Positions 1 to 9,312 of a stretch of DNA of 64,000 bases are shown in pieces. How positions within the stretch are numbered: the first letter of the stretch is position 1; every line of letters starts with the position of its first letter. The notes under the pieces were generated by a model. That model was not told the origin of the DNA, did no database searches, and saw only the letters and a list, made by a program, of their open reading frames with translations. This DNA comes from Christensenellaceae bacterium (GTDB taxonomy: Bacteria > Bacillota > Clostridia > Christensenellales > Borkfalkiaceae), in NCBI GenBank assembly GCA_948890655.1, contig CAQTYU010000007.1, forward strand, positions 1 to 64,000, in the 5' to 3' direction. A program made the position numbers and the translations under genes.

Positions 1-88
1 GATATGGAAGACTGACCGTGTTATAAATTTTATGCGCTATATGCCGTAAAGAAAAAATCGGAGAAAAATATTTAAAAGATTAACTATT

Positions 89-814
89 ATGACGGACGAG
101 CAGATTGCAAAACAATTGTTAAAACAATATAAAAAAGAGGATACGGGAATTTTATTAACGCCGGATGTCGCCTCCCAATTCATCGCATTATTCCGCGAAG
201 CGGTTGTTGACTTTTTTCCGAAATTCGTTGAAAAACATAAGGGGCAAACCATATACGGCGTTTCTTTTGAAATAGGCAATCTCGTACAGTTTGTATACGA
301 AGAAGACTTTGAAACTTACCTGTACTTCAATACGGAAGAAGAATACCGCAAACAAATCAAAGACTGCGCGGAAGATGAAAAATCGTATTACCGCTTCGAG
401 CCTTATGCCGAGTGGGACGTGGTTTCCGCCGATACTAAGGCATTCAAAAAGCTGCAAAAATTTTTAATGCAGAACAGTCTTTACTACTGCACTGTATACT
501 ATAACTATGACGATTTATTAAGTAAGGAAGCTGTCGATTGGTTTGAAGAAAACAGCGAAGTCTTTGAGGAAAACTTCGACCAAGAACGCGCTATGTTCCG
601 TTACTTAATGGCGGGCGTTTTATGCAACTTACGGCAGGAAGGCTTTTGGAAAGAACACGGGTTTGAAAAGCTGTACGTAATTCCTTTTGAGGCAGAGGAC
701 GAATTGCCCGTTGAAGAAAAGATAGCAACGTATCTGCAAATGGATTTCGGATGTCATTCTGGTGAAACGGATTATTTGGAGTACATAAAATCGTTGTCGG
801 CAGACGGGGATTAA
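89..814 (+). CDS. DUF4303-like hypothetical protein
   Basis: The 241-residue soluble protein is acidic and rich in aromatic residues, with no signal peptide or membrane segment. Its layout (a GVSFEIGN strand near residue 58, a block of YEED and FNTEEEYRKQ, then YYRFEPYAEWDVV around residues 100-112, and a helical C-terminus) resembles the DUF4303 group, whose members are found in many bacteria and sometimes beside polymorphic-toxin or immunity loci. That match is by eye. The ATG has only a weak AAAAGA-type ribosome site. No toxin lies downstream, so an immunity role cannot be argued from context. Function unknown. Confidence 0.55.
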   Translation: MTDEQIAKQLLKQYKKEDTGILLTPDVASQFIALFREAVVDFFPKFVEKHKGQTIYGVSFEIGNLVQFVYEEDFETYLYFNTEEEYRKQIKDCAEDEKSYYRFEPYAEWDVVSADTKAFKKLQKFLMQNSLYYCTVYYNYDDLLSKEAVDWFEENSEVFEENFDQERAMFRYLMAGVLCNLRQEGFWKEHGFEKLYVIPFEAEDELPVEEKIATYLQMDFGCHSGETDYLEYIKSLSADGD

Positions 815-1340
815 ACCGCACGATTTCTATTAAATGAATTTCAATTCGCGGCAATTTGGCATTTAAAGACTATGGGGCTGAAAACTCGTTATCATAAAAA
901 GAAAAAAGGGAAAAAAGACGCGATTTACGCTTATCCCGAATTATAAAAAAAGTTCTCGGTAAGTCCGTACCGCTGAAACAAGCCGTCATATTTAAAGAAG
1001 ATGGTATTACTTATAAAAAGTTGGTTTCTTTGCCGAATAAATTGGTCAAATAAGAAGCGTAAAACGGCATTGTTCCCTTCGGGGCAGGAGTTTCTACGGT
1101 GGATGTCTAATAGTTCGTCCGCAGATAGCAGAAGGTTTCGGTCAACGAATCGCCCGTGACCTTTTCTCTAACTGAATAGAATGTCCAACCGCCAAAGAGC
1201 AATCAGGCGTTGCTGAACACGTTTAAAAGCCGGTGATTACGTTTAAGTATCAGCGGCTTTTTTGTCGTCTTGTTTACGGTGTCTTATCCGCTCTTCCCTG
1301 ACATTATAATAATGTAAACAATTTACAAAAAAAGTTATAT
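815..1340. other. Decayed intergenic stretch
   Basis: I see no intact gene over about 525 bases. Short open pieces exist, such as one at about 943-1052 that would end KEDGITYKKLVSLPNK then Leu-Val-Lys and a stop, and a Lys-rich 24-codon frame from about 871. Neither has a ribosome site. It looks like debris of one or more lost genes, but I cannot name the parent. The stretch 1190-1275 has several small inverted pairs without a clear terminator. Confidence 0.35.
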
Positions 1341-1347
1341 TTAGTAA

Positions 1348-1376
1348 TTGACGATATGATTTTATAATGTTATTAT
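1348..1376 (+). promoter_or_regulatory. Sigma-A-type promoter for the pectin operon
   Basis: TTGACG (1348-1353) and TATTAT (1371-1376) are separated by 17 bp. The inferred start near 1383 leaves a leader of about 200 nt before the first gene, which holds the hairpins listed next. Confidence 0.6.
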
Positions 1377-1412
1377 ACTTGTGGCTTAAACGACAGGTCT
1401 GATTAAATTTCA

Positions 1413-1451
1413 GCCCCCATGGGGGCTTTGTGTTGTATTTTACAACACAAA
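1413..1451 (+). promoter_or_regulatory. Two adjacent leader hairpins
   Basis: A perfect palindrome GCCCCCATGGGGGC (1413-1426) is followed directly by TTTGTGTTGTA (1427-1437), a TTT loop, and TACAACACAAA (1441-1451), then an A-run. They lie in the transcribed leader of the acetylesterase gene. They could be an operator (catabolite or LacI-type sites are short palindromes) or RNA stability hairpins. The second has no U-tract, so a simple terminator is unlikely. Confidence 0.4.
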
Positions 1452-1580
1452 AAAATCGCTATCGTTAAAAGTATTAAGGCTTAAAACACTGATTTAAGCG
1501 CGCAAACAAATAACCGTAAACAACGCGCTGATATTATTTGCGGCGTTTAAATATAAATATTTAAAATTTATGGAGGAAAA

Positions 1581-3719
1581 ATGAAAAAGCATTTTATCGG
1601 CAAATTTTTTTGTTTGATAATGGCTGTTGCCGTGGCGTTCGGCATTGCCGGTTGTAATACCGGTAAGCCCGGCAATACACAAGGTGTGACCTATACGGTT
1701 ACGTTCGACGTTCAGGGACACGGAGTTGCGCCTAAGACGCAGGTTGTAGACGCGGGCGGTCACGCAACCGCACCAAAAGCTCCTGCCGAAAGCGGCTGGA
1801 CTTTTGAAGGCTGGTATAAGGAAGCGGGCTGCAATAATAAATACAATTTCACAACCGAAACGGTAACAAGCAGCATTACGCTTTACGCAAAATGGACGGA
1901 AAATAAAGGAATAACTTTACCTACGGATAAAACGCCCACAATTTATCTCGCCGGCGACTCCACGGTACAGACCTATGCGGACGGACAGTACATAGCGGGA
2001 TGGGGACAGTATCTGGATATGTTCCTTGACGAAAGCGTAAATGTAGTCAACTGCGCAAGGGGCGGCAGAAGCTCGCGTTCGTTCATTAACGAGGACAGAC
2101 TTTTCACCAATACGGACGGTTCTAAGTATTCGTTCAGCGAAAACGGCGGAAAGTCAATCGAAGAGTGTATAAAGGAAGGCGACTATCTGTTCGTGCAGTT
2201 CGGACATAACGACGACGCAACAAAGGGCTATCAGACAATGCCCGACAGAATGGTTCCGCTCGGCACGCCCGACGCAAACGGGATTTATCCCACAACGGCG
2301 CCCGCAGAGAAAAAGCCTACTGGTTACTTGCCGGAAGAATATTTAAGTCACGCAACCTCGTCCGAGAAAGCTTCGCAGTTAAACGAAATCAAAAAATACG
2401 GCAACGATTATTATGCCTTTGGCGACGGCACGTTCAAGTGGTATTTGAAACAGTATATTGATTTGGCGAGAGAAAAGGGCGCTATCCCCGTGCTGATGAC
2501 CCCCGTAGCAAGGCGTTCGTTCAACTCCGACGGTACGCTTAAAAGCGGCCCCGGTCTGCACGGCGAGGATTTTGCTTACGTAAAGGCCGTCCGCCAGCTT
2601 GCGGAAGAAGAAAATTGCCTGCTTATTGATAACTTCGATTATACGAAGAAAACTCTTGAAGCAATCACCCCCGCATTTGCGGATTTCTTGCTTGCGCTTG
2701 TTCCCAACGCGCTTACGGGCGTATGGCCTAGCGGTTATGACAATGCGTATAACAATCCCGACGAGGGCTTTACCGGTATGGAAAATACCCACTACAACAA
2801 GTACGGCGCATATTTAACGGCGGCATACGTTGCAGACAGTATTATTAAGTCTAACGAAAGCGGAATTATTAAAGGAAACGGCGAAGCGCAGGAATATTAT
2901 AATTTCGGCAGTAAAGTTCTCACTGCTCCGAACGGATTTATCGACCCTTCCAACCGTATAAGTATTTCAAAGGTAGCCGAATTAGAGGGAATGTTTATTA
3001 AGGTCAATCCCACCAACCCCGAAAGAACTTATACCCCCGCTTCCGACGCAATAAAGGCGATTGAAGCGCTGGCGGCTAAGGGCGGCATATCAACCATAAC
3101 CGCAGAAAATTACGAGGTATGGAAAGGCTACTGTGCGGAAGCAAGGGCGGTTTACGAAAGTCTTAATTTCGATTTGAGAAGCGAAGTTACCAATCTTAAC
3201 GTGCTTGAAGAATACGAAGCGGCGGTAAAAGCGGCAAGACCTAAGCCCCAAAGCACGGTTGTACTTAATGCAAGCAGCTTTACTGATGTTAATACGCCTA
3301 TTACCGTTGAAGGACATACTTTCAGTTTCCATTCGGCGCTTGTTGCACAGAATTCTGCGGGCGCGGCGTTCACTTATAACGACGTCAAGTATCCCGCGGC
3401 AGCAAAAAGTATTCGTCTTAACGGTAACGGTTCCGTAACGGGTTCTTCACCTACGAAATATATCGAGTTTAATCTTACGGGCGCATGCACTATGACTATA
3501 GTTGCAAAGGGCGGCAAACCCGCAGGCACGATAGACGAAGTATGGAGAACTATTCAAATGGTAAACGTAAATAATTCTTCAAAGGTTGTCGCCGCGTTCG
3601 ATATACCCTCGGGACAGGATATTGTTTCAAACGAAATTTCCGAAGGCGGTACTTACCGCATAGCTTCCAAAGGCAGTAACATTGACGTGTATTATATCAT
3701 AATCGAGTATTACGCATAA
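1581..3719 (+). CDS. Secreted lipoprotein, rhamnogalacturonan acetylesterase-like (CE12/SGNH)
   Basis: The 712-residue protein starts with a lipoprotein signal (KKHF, hydrophobic core, lipobox GIAGC with Cys25). Residues about 36-105 form an InlB-type beta-grasp repeat ending in TLYAKWTE. An SGNH hydrolase domain follows from about residue 115: block I LAGDSTVQTY, block III VQFGHND, and the block V Asp/His region TGMENTHYNKYGAY near residue 400. This arrangement is that of rhamnogalacturonan acetylesterases, which remove acetyl groups from pectin. The last 150 residues form a beta-rich module that may bind sugar. The start has a strong GGAGG site at 1571-1575. It is cotranscribed with the pectin methylesterase 11 bp downstream. 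It should act on the outer face of the membrane. Polysaccharide specificity is inferred. Confidence 0.8.
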   Translation: MKKHFIGKFFCLIMAVAVAFGIAGCNTGKPGNTQGVTYTVTFDVQGHGVAPKTQVVDAGGHATAPKAPAESGWTFEGWYKEAGCNNKYNFTTETVTSSITLYAKWTENKGITLPTDKTPTIYLAGDSTVQTYADGQYIAGWGQYLDMFLDESVNVVNCARGGRSSRSFINEDRLFTNTDGSKYSFSENGGKSIEECIKEGDYLFVQFGHNDDATKGYQTMPDRMVPLGTPDANGIYPTTAPAEKKPTGYLPEEYLSHATSSEKASQLNEIKKYGNDYYAFGDGTFKWYLKQYIDLAREKGAIPVLMTPVARRSFNSDGTLKSGPGLHGEDFAYVKAVRQLAEEENCLLIDNFDYTKKTLEAITPAFADFLLALVPNALTGVWPSGYDNAYNNPDEGFTGMENTHYNKYGAYLTAAYVADSIIKSNESGIIKGNGEAQEYYNFGSKVLTAPNGFIDPSNRISISKVAELEGMFIKVNPTNPERTYTPASDAIKAIEALAAKGGISTITAENYEVWKGYCAEARAVYESLNFDLRSEVTNLNVLEEYEAAVKAARPKPQSTVVLNASSFTDVNTPITVEGHTFSFHSALVAQNSAGAAFTYNDVKYPAAAKSIRLNGNGSVTGSSPTKYIEFNLTGACTMTIVAKGGKPAGTIDEVWRTIQMVNVNNSSKVVAAFDIPSGQDIVSNEISEGGTYRIASKGSNIDVYYIIIEYYA

Positions 3720-3730
3720 GGGGTAAGAAA

Positions 3731-6700
3731 ATGAAAAATAAAAAACTTTTAAAAGTAGTGGCGGCAATGACTTTGGGTACTCTGTCGGTAACTTGTTTAG
3801 GGGTTGGCTTAACGGCGTGCGCCCACGGCAACGGAGATAACGGGTCTGCCCATCATTGGTCAACTACGGAATACGGCAAGGACGATGTAAACCATTGGCG
3901 CGAATGTACCGACGAAAACTGTGATTTTATTTATCAGGTTGCCCCGCACGACTTTACAAACGGCGATTGCGTTTGCGGTCAGCCCAAGCCTTCTTCGGGC
4001 AAGCCCGACGACGGTTCGGGGGATAGCGGCGATAACGAAGACGGAATTTTAAGCATATCGGCGTGCGACCATACTCAGAACGGCAGCAGAATAACTCAGC
4101 TTGTTCAAAAGTTATATAAGGTAGGCGATACCGTAAACCATAACAATATCTCCGTTCAGGTATCCAAAAAGGTGAACGGTGAGGAGACAACCGAAAATGT
4201 TAAAGCGGATATAACCTACGAAGACCCCGATATGACTACGGCGGGCGAAAAGCAAGTCAAAGTAAAATACGGCGGCAAGGAAACAACTTACACGATAAAC
4301 GTAATGGATTTATCGGGAGTTTCCAAAAACGCGGCAACCGTCACGGTAAACGCTTCGGCAAGCTATGGCGTAAGCGGTAATGTTGTAACGGTTAAATCTA
4401 TTAACGACGCGGTATCGGTTTTCAAATTGTTGGGTACCGATGATAATACGACAAAGACAATCAATATAGCGGCGGGAACGTATCACGAAAAAGTGGAATT
4501 CGATATTCCTAATCTGCACATTGTCGGTGCGGCTGAGGACGCAACAAAGACAGTTATCGAATTCGACCTTTTGGCGGCATATATATGCCCGGGTGCAAAC
4601 AAGCCCTATTCTACCGACGGCAGCGCAACCGTTTCGGTTCGTGCGGCGGCAATGGGCTTCCACGCTGAAAATATAACCTTCCAGAATTACTACAATACCC
4701 ACGAAAGATATCTGGAATCACAGAAAATTGCCAACGCATTAGTCCCCGCAAACGAAAGCAGAAACGGCAATACAATGGCGGTTGCCTGCCTTGTGCAGGC
4801 GGATAAATGCGTGTTTGACAACGTGCGTTTTTCAAGTTATCACGATACGCTTTACGATTACAATGGCAGACACGTTTACAATAACTGCTTTATAGAGGGC
4901 AGAACCGACTACGTTTTCGGTTACGGCGCTACTTCGCTTTACAACAACTGCACTCTCAACACTATCGGGGCAAACGATGTTAAAAACGGCGGCTATGTCT
5001 GCGCCACGAGGGGCTTTGTAAAGCACGTTAACGATTGGCAGCAAGCCGATACCGTTATCGACTACGGCTATATTTTCAAGGGCTGCACGTTTACAAACGA
5101 CAGTAAAGTACAGAACGGAACGGTTTCGCTTGCCCGTGCTTGGTCGGGACATATGACGCTTGCATTTATAGAATGTGATATGTCTAAGGCGTACGCTAAG
5201 ACGGCATACGGCTCTGCTACCGATAATAAAAATAAGCGTTACGGCAGCATGAGTCAAGGCGAACCTAACCCCGAACGCTTATACGAATACGGCAACACGG
5301 GTGAAGGCGCGCTTGACTATGCGGCGTTGGGTGCGGGCGTAAAGGAAAATCTTTGCACTGTTTTAACCGAAGTTCAAAAAGCAACCTTCCTTGATAAAAA
5401 CGTAATATTTGCCGCTAAAAACGGACAGTACGAATATTCCTCCGCTTGGAACGGCAACGCGGGAGTAACGGTTCCCGCAACATATAATTTTGCCGATTTC
5501 GCGCAGGGCAGTTCGACAAGCACAAACGGGCAGTTTGTCGATTTCTTTGACGGGGCTGTTTCGGTCAAGGGCACTTACTGGATGAACGGCAGTGCAATGC
5601 GTCTGAACGTCGGCGACACCGTGAAAATAAACGTTCAAGGCAAAATTACGGTTGATTGGTACGGCGGAGTATACGGTACGGCGGCAAACGGCAAAATAAC
5701 CTATAAAGACGGATACGCAACGCTGACCATAGTTGAAGATACTGCTTCTACCAACGGCATTTACATTAAATCTATAACCGTTGACGGCACGCAGCCGCAG
5801 CCCGATACCGAATATTATACCGTTACCGTTTATGCCGAGGACGGTACTACGGTGCTGGGAACAATTCCGTCGTTAATGAGCGGCGACAAGATAACTCTGG
5901 CGCAGATACAGGAGCTTGTATCCGGCAAAATAGATAAAGTTTATTTAAGCGCGACGAAACAAGAGTTTGATTTCAATACGGGAATTTCGGAAAATACTTC
6001 TGTTTATGTGGTTTTGTCAACGGAATTAACCGTAATAGACAGCGGTTCGTTCGTTTATTCATACGCAACAGATGGTCTTAACGGAAACGAGTATATCGAG
6101 CTGAAAAACTGCGCCGATAACAGCCCTTATCTGAAACTTGTAAGCGGAAGTTCGATAAAACTGAACGTTGTTGCAGGAACTAAAATCAGTATAACAGGTA
6201 TTTATACGGGCTGGGGGCAGATTGCAATAAACGGCGTAACGCAGGATTCTGCGGCAACCGTAAATTACACTGCGGCGGAAGACGGTTACGTTATAATAAC
6301 CCTTGCCGAGAGTGCAACGCAGGCGGCTTTGCAGGGAATTACGGTTACTGCGCCCGTTCAGCTCGCAAAAGAAAATTGCGCGTATGCTTTCGGTAAGGAC
6401 GGAATTAACAGCAGTAAATACTTTGAACTGAACAATTGTCAGGCTAACAGCCCTTATCTGAAACTTGTAAGCGGAAGCTCCGTTAGAATGCTTGTTACTG
6501 CGGGGACTAAAATAAGCGTAACGGGTATTTATACGGGCTGGGGGCAGATTGCAATAAACGGCGTAACGCAGGATTCTGCGGCAACCGTAAATTACACTGC
6601 GGCGGAAGACGGTTACGTTATAATAACCCTTGCCGAGAGTGCAACGCAGGCGGCTTTGCAGGGTATATCAATAACCGTGCCGATTAAAGAAATAACCGCA

Positions 6701-7024
6701 AATTACACATATAGTTACACTGAAAGCAAAATCAGCGGAAGCGAATATGTTGAGTTAGCTGCAAAAGATAACGGCAACGGCATTGCAATTGCTTCGGGGC
6801 ATTACATAAAGATGAAAATTGCCGCAAATGCAACTGTAACAATTTCGGGTATTTATTATCAGGCAGGTAACTGGGATTCTTTTAAAGTCAACGGAGGAGA
6901 CGCGTTAGCTGGTGCGGCAAGCGGGTCGGTAACGTTTACTACCGGCGAGGAAGGCGGAGAGTTTATAATTACCGCAGAGGGAACGCAGGCGTTCTTCACT
7001 ACCATAACCGTAACGTTCAATTAA
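3731..7024 (+). CDS. Secreted lipoprotein pectin methylesterase (CE8)
   Basis: The 1097-residue protein has a lipoprotein signal (lipobox near LTAC, about residue 30) and then a His/Cys-rich segment with two HW motifs and a CVCGQPKP turn. Residues about 200-560 are a right-handed beta-helix pectinesterase: GTYHEKV, Gln in LVQADKC, the catalytic-Asp segments SSYHDTLYDY and GRTDYVFG, and the Arg/Trp segment LARAWSG. It would remove methyl esters from homogalacturonan. Beta-rich modules follow, and the C-terminus holds three related units of about 109 residues (from about 770), two of them nearly identical in DNA. The gene follows the acetylesterase gene by 11 bp, so the pair removes acetyl and methyl groups from pectin. 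No pectate lyase or transporter lies beside it. Confidence 0.85.
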   Translation: MKNKKLLKVVAAMTLGTLSVTCLGVGLTACAHGNGDNGSAHHWSTTEYGKDDVNHWRECTDENCDFIYQVAPHDFTNGDCVCGQPKPSSGKPDDGSGDSGDNEDGILSISACDHTQNGSRITQLVQKLYKVGDTVNHNNISVQVSKKVNGEETTENVKADITYEDPDMTTAGEKQVKVKYGGKETTYTINVMDLSGVSKNAATVTVNASASYGVSGNVVTVKSINDAVSVFKLLGTDDNTTKTINIAAGTYHEKVEFDIPNLHIVGAAEDATKTVIEFDLLAAYICPGANKPYSTDGSATVSVRAAAMGFHAENITFQNYYNTHERYLESQKIANALVPANESRNGNTMAVACLVQADKCVFDNVRFSSYHDTLYDYNGRHVYNNCFIEGRTDYVFGYGATSLYNNCTLNTIGANDVKNGGYVCATRGFVKHVNDWQQADTVIDYGYIFKGCTFTNDSKVQNGTVSLARAWSGHMTLAFIECDMSKAYAKTAYGSATDNKNKRYGSMSQGEPNPERLYEYGNTGEGALDYAALGAGVKENLCTVLTEVQKATFLDKNVIFAAKNGQYEYSSAWNGNAGVTVPATYNFADFAQGSSTSTNGQFVDFFDGAVSVKGTYWMNGSAMRLNVGDTVKINVQGKITVDWYGGVYGTAANGKITYKDGYATLTIVEDTASTNGIYIKSITVDGTQPQPDTEYYTVTVYAEDGTTVLGTIPSLMSGDKITLAQIQELVSGKIDKVYLSATKQEFDFNTGISENTSVYVVLSTELTVIDSGSFVYSYATDGLNGNEYIELKNCADNSPYLKLVSGSSIKLNVVAGTKISITGIYTGWGQIAINGVTQDSAATVNYTAAEDGYVIITLAESATQAALQGITVTAPVQLAKENCAYAFGKDGINSSKYFELNNCQANSPYLKLVSGSSVRMLVTAGTKISVTGIYTGWGQIAINGVTQDSAATVNYTAAEDGYVIITLAESATQAALQGISITVPIKEITANYTYSYTESKISGSEYVELAAKDNGNGIAIASGHYIKMKIAANATVTISGIYYQAGNWDSFKVNGGDALAGAASGSVTFTTGEEGGEFIITAEGTQAFFTTITVTFN
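6197..6336 (+). repeat. First copy of a 140-bp perfect internal repeat
   Basis: Bases 6197-6336 recur without change at 6524-6663, an offset of 327 bp or 109 codons. A shorter identical block lies upstream (6119-6150 and 6446-6477). It encodes part of a C-terminal module of the pectin methylesterase and points to recent tandem duplication or gene conversion. Confidence 0.95.
6524..6663 (+). repeat. Second copy of the 140-bp perfect repeat
   Basis: Identical to 6197-6336. A third, diverged copy of the protein module follows (about 6690-7020) but does not share DNA identity. Confidence 0.95.
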
Positions 7025-7044
7025 AATTATATTTAAAGTATTTT

Positions 7045-7074
7045 CCCGTACGCTTGCATTTGCAGACGTACGGG
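7045..7074 (+). terminator. Hairpin after the pectin operon
   Basis: CCCGTACG (7045-7052) pairs with CGTACGGG (7067-7074) over a 14-nt loop that itself can pair TGCA with TGCA. The tract after it is only moderately T-rich, so termination may be weak. Confidence 0.5.
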
Positions 7075-7105
7075 ATTATATCTTACTAAGACGAAGGCAG
7101 ATTTT

Positions 7106-7555
7106 ATGGACGTTAAATCTATAAAAAAGATTGTTTTTGATATAATTAAAAAAATGGAAATGAAGATGATTTTAAAAAGACGGTTAAAGTCGGCAAATAT
7201 TCAGGCGTCAACTTTCGGTTGCATACGTAATAATTTGACAATACGCGGTACGGAATACAGACCGCAAGGAAATAACTTGCCGATAGCCATAGTTTGTCAT
7301 GGCTTTATGGCGTTTCAGGACACAGTCGGACATTATGCTGTAAAGTTAGCCGAGATGGGTTATCTTTCATATTGTTTTGATTTTTGCGGCGGAAGCGTTA
7401 TAAAAGGCAAGTCGGACGGAAAAACTACGGAAATGTCAGTTTATACGGAAGTGGAAGACTTGCTTGCCGTTATTGATTATGCAAAAAAACACGATAAAAC
7501 GGCGATAAAATATTTAGAAGAATTTATTTCGGCAAGCAGGCAATTTGAAAACTGA
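7106..7555 (+). pseudogene. Alpha/beta hydrolase with internal deletion
   Basis: The 149-residue frame matches the N-terminal part of an alpha/beta hydrolase of the S9/acyl-esterase type: the oxyanion segment VCHGFMAF, then MGYLSYCFDFCGGS and the helix EVEDLLAVIDYAKKH. It then jumps to what looks like the C-terminal helix (AIKYLEEFI). The nucleophile elbow G-x-S-x-G, the acid and the catalytic His are all missing. Family members are about 300 residues, so roughly half of the gene has been lost in frame. I call it a pseudogene; a short stable protein without hydrolase activity cannot be excluded. Confidence 0.7.
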
Positions 7556-7791
7556 TATAAAATTAAGCCGGTTTAGAGCCATGCTTATTACAGTTGTAAT
7601 TTAAACTGACGGCGAAAATCTTTTCTTATACGCAAAGGCGGTTGAGTTCAAACTTAACGTTACGGCAACCGACACGCGCTACGATTACTTACGCAGAGTA
7701 ATAAAAGTATTATTTAACATAAACTAAAATAACGAAATGTAGAAATTAACAAAGTGAGCGGCTTAAATTTGAGTTGATTTTCAGATAAATG

Positions 7792-7820
7792 TTGAAAATC
7801 CGAAAACCGTATGTTATATT
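7792..7820 (+). promoter_or_regulatory. Promoter for the O-acetyltransferase gene
   Basis: TTGAAA (7792-7797), 17-bp spacer, TATATT (7815-7820). The interval 7556-7790 holds no gene I can support; a short frame at about 7640-7725 looks like coding debris. Confidence 0.6.
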
Positions 7821-7896
7821 AAAACTATAAAATAAATACTGGCGGTTTTAAATAATGTCAAAAAATAACGCAGCGGACAACTCAAAAGGCTTAATT

Positions 7897-8511
7897 ATGA
7901 GCGAAAAAGAAAAAATGCTTGCGGGTAAAATTTACGACCCGTCTGATAAGGAACTGTTAAGTTTAAGGGTAACCGCGCACAAGCTGTGCAAAGATTATAA
8001 CGAAACTTATGAAACGGAAGTTGAAAAGCGCGCTGAAATTTTAAAAAAACTGTTGCCGAATGCCGATGGAGCCTGTTATTTGCAGGGACCGGTTTATTTC
8101 GATTACGGAGTTTTTACTCGTTTGGGCAAAAATTTTTATGCGAATTTCAATTTTACTGTGCTGGACGTTTGCAGTGTAACAATAGGTCACGACGTTTACG
8201 TGGGGCCGAACGTTTCGATACTTACGCCGAAACATCCGTTGCTGTGGCGGGAAAGAAACGCTTTTTACAAAGAAGACGGAACGGTTTCCAATAAAGAATT
8301 CGGCGCTCCGGTTACAATCGGCGATAACTGCTGGATTGCCGGCAACGTAACTATTCTTGCCGGAGCGGAAATCGGCAGCGGCTGCGTGATAGGCGCAGGC
8401 AGCGTTGTTGCCGGTAAAATCCCCCCCGATACACTGGCTTACGGCAATCCCTGCCGCGTCGTGCGTAAAATAACCGAAAACGACAGCATAGAATTAAAAG
8501 ATTTATTGTAA
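7897..8511 (+). CDS. Maltose/galactoside O-acetyltransferase-like protein
   Basis: It belongs to the left-handed beta-helix (hexapeptide repeat) acetyltransferases, which move an acetyl group from acetyl-CoA to a sugar hydroxyl. From this start the protein (204 residues) begins MSEKEKMLAGKIY, as the Maa/LacA family does; an upstream in-frame ATG at 7855 would add 14 residues unlike the family. AAAAGG at 7885-7890 is a usable ribosome site. The catalytic His is in LTPKHPL, and the hexapeptide coils run through APVTIGDNCWIAGNVTILAG to the end. It may detoxify or tag sugars; the acceptor is unknown. It is a single gene, closed by a terminator. Confidence 0.85.
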   Translation: MSEKEKMLAGKIYDPSDKELLSLRVTAHKLCKDYNETYETEVEKRAEILKKLLPNADGACYLQGPVYFDYGVFTRLGKNFYANFNFTVLDVCSVTIGHDVYVGPNVSILTPKHPLLWRERNAFYKEDGTVSNKEFGAPVTIGDNCWIAGNVTILAGAEIGSGCVIGAGSVVAGKIPPDTLAYGNPCRVVRKITENDSIELKDLL

Positions 8512-8520
8512 AAATTTCAG

Positions 8521-8544
8521 CCGCTCCGACGGGAGCGGTTTTTT
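8521..8544 (+). terminator. Intrinsic terminator
   Basis: CCGCTCC (8521-8527), loop GACG, GGAGCGG (8532-8538), then six T. Confidence 0.9.
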
Positions 8545-8585
8545 GTTGCTTTTGTGAAGTTTGTATGAATTTTTTTAGACAAGTG

Positions 8586-8613
8586 TTGCAAAAATCTGTT
8601 ATTGTGATAAAAT
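8586..8613 (+). promoter_or_regulatory. Promoter for the TerB-like gene
   Basis: TTGCAA (8586-8591), 16-bp spacer, TAAAAT (8608-8613). Confidence 0.5.
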
Positions 8614-8655
8614 AAAGGCGTAAAAAATAAAAAATCGGCAAAAGGAAATGTTAAA

Positions 8656-9108
8656 ATGAAAGAATTCAACAGATTGTGCAAGGAATTTGAGCAACTTGAC
8701 GTTTTAAGTTACAGCCTGATTCTGGCGGAAAAATCGTTAAAAGTGATTCCCGCGCTCAAAGAAATAACGGAAGACGGACTCGACGGAGTGACTGTTTTTG
8801 CAACCTTTATTTTAGGTGCGATAGGCGCGGACGGAAAACTTTCGGAAGAGGAATACGCCGTTTGTTATCCGCTTTTACACGCATTTTTCGGGGATAACGT
8901 AAATTATGCGGTGTGCAAAAAAGCGGTAAAGCTGTTAAAACCCGAAAGCGAAGAGCTTAAAAAGGCGGTAAAAGAGATGGTTGACGTTTTTGGAAAGCTT
9001 TCGGAGGAGCTTAAGGACGATATTATTATCATCTGTATGTTGATTTGTGCGGTGGACGGTAAAATTTCTTTAAAAGAAAAGCTTTGGATTAAAAGTTTAA
9101 TAGGTTAA
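8656..9108 (+). CDS. TerB-like domain protein
   Basis: The 150-residue helical protein has two acidic Asp-Gly-Lys loops, ADGKLSEEEY near residue 58 and VDGKISLKEK near residue 138, that mark the TerB/TerB-like family. In tellurite-resistance TerB these acidic residues bind metal. No other ter gene is near, so a tellurite role is not supported; small stand-alone TerB proteins of this kind are common in clostridia and unassigned. It has its own promoter and terminator. The ribosome site is GGAA at 8644-8647. Confidence 0.7.
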   Translation: MKEFNRLCKEFEQLDVLSYSLILAEKSLKVIPALKEITEDGLDGVTVFATFILGAIGADGKLSEEEYAVCYPLLHAFFGDNVNYAVCKKAVKLLKPESEELKKAVKEMVDVFGKLSEELKDDIIIICMLICAVDGKISLKEKLWIKSLIG

Positions 9109-9125
9109 AACCGGCGTTTTTTCAG

Positions 9126-9167
9126 GTCTGATTTGTCAGTTTTTATATGGACAAATCAGACTTTTTT
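9126..9167 (+). terminator. Strong intrinsic terminator
   Basis: GTCTGATTTGTC (9126-9137) and GACAAATCAGAC (9150-9161) form a 12-bp stem followed by six T. Confidence 0.92.
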
Positions 9168-9271
9168 ATGTAATTTTCAGACATTTGCACTTTCAAAAAA
9201 CCCCGTTTTTTACACGGTTTTCAGCCAAAAATAAGAATTTTTAAAAAATATTAAATAGGGTTAATTTTTTG

Positions 9272-9300
9272 TTGACAAATAAAAAACAAGGTTATATAAT
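9272..9300 (+). promoter_or_regulatory. Consensus promoter of the feo operon
   Basis: TTGACA (9272-9277), 17-bp spacer, TATAAT (9295-9300): a perfect sigma-A match. An AAGGTTAT half-site overlaps the -10, and a full palindrome lies just downstream, so strong transcription is probably held back by a repressor. Confidence 0.85.
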
Positions 9301-9312
9301 GAGTTATGAAAG

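Noticed and set aside
8656..9108. Tellurite-resistance gene
   Set aside because: TerB-like fold only; no terA, terC, terD or terZ genes nearby.
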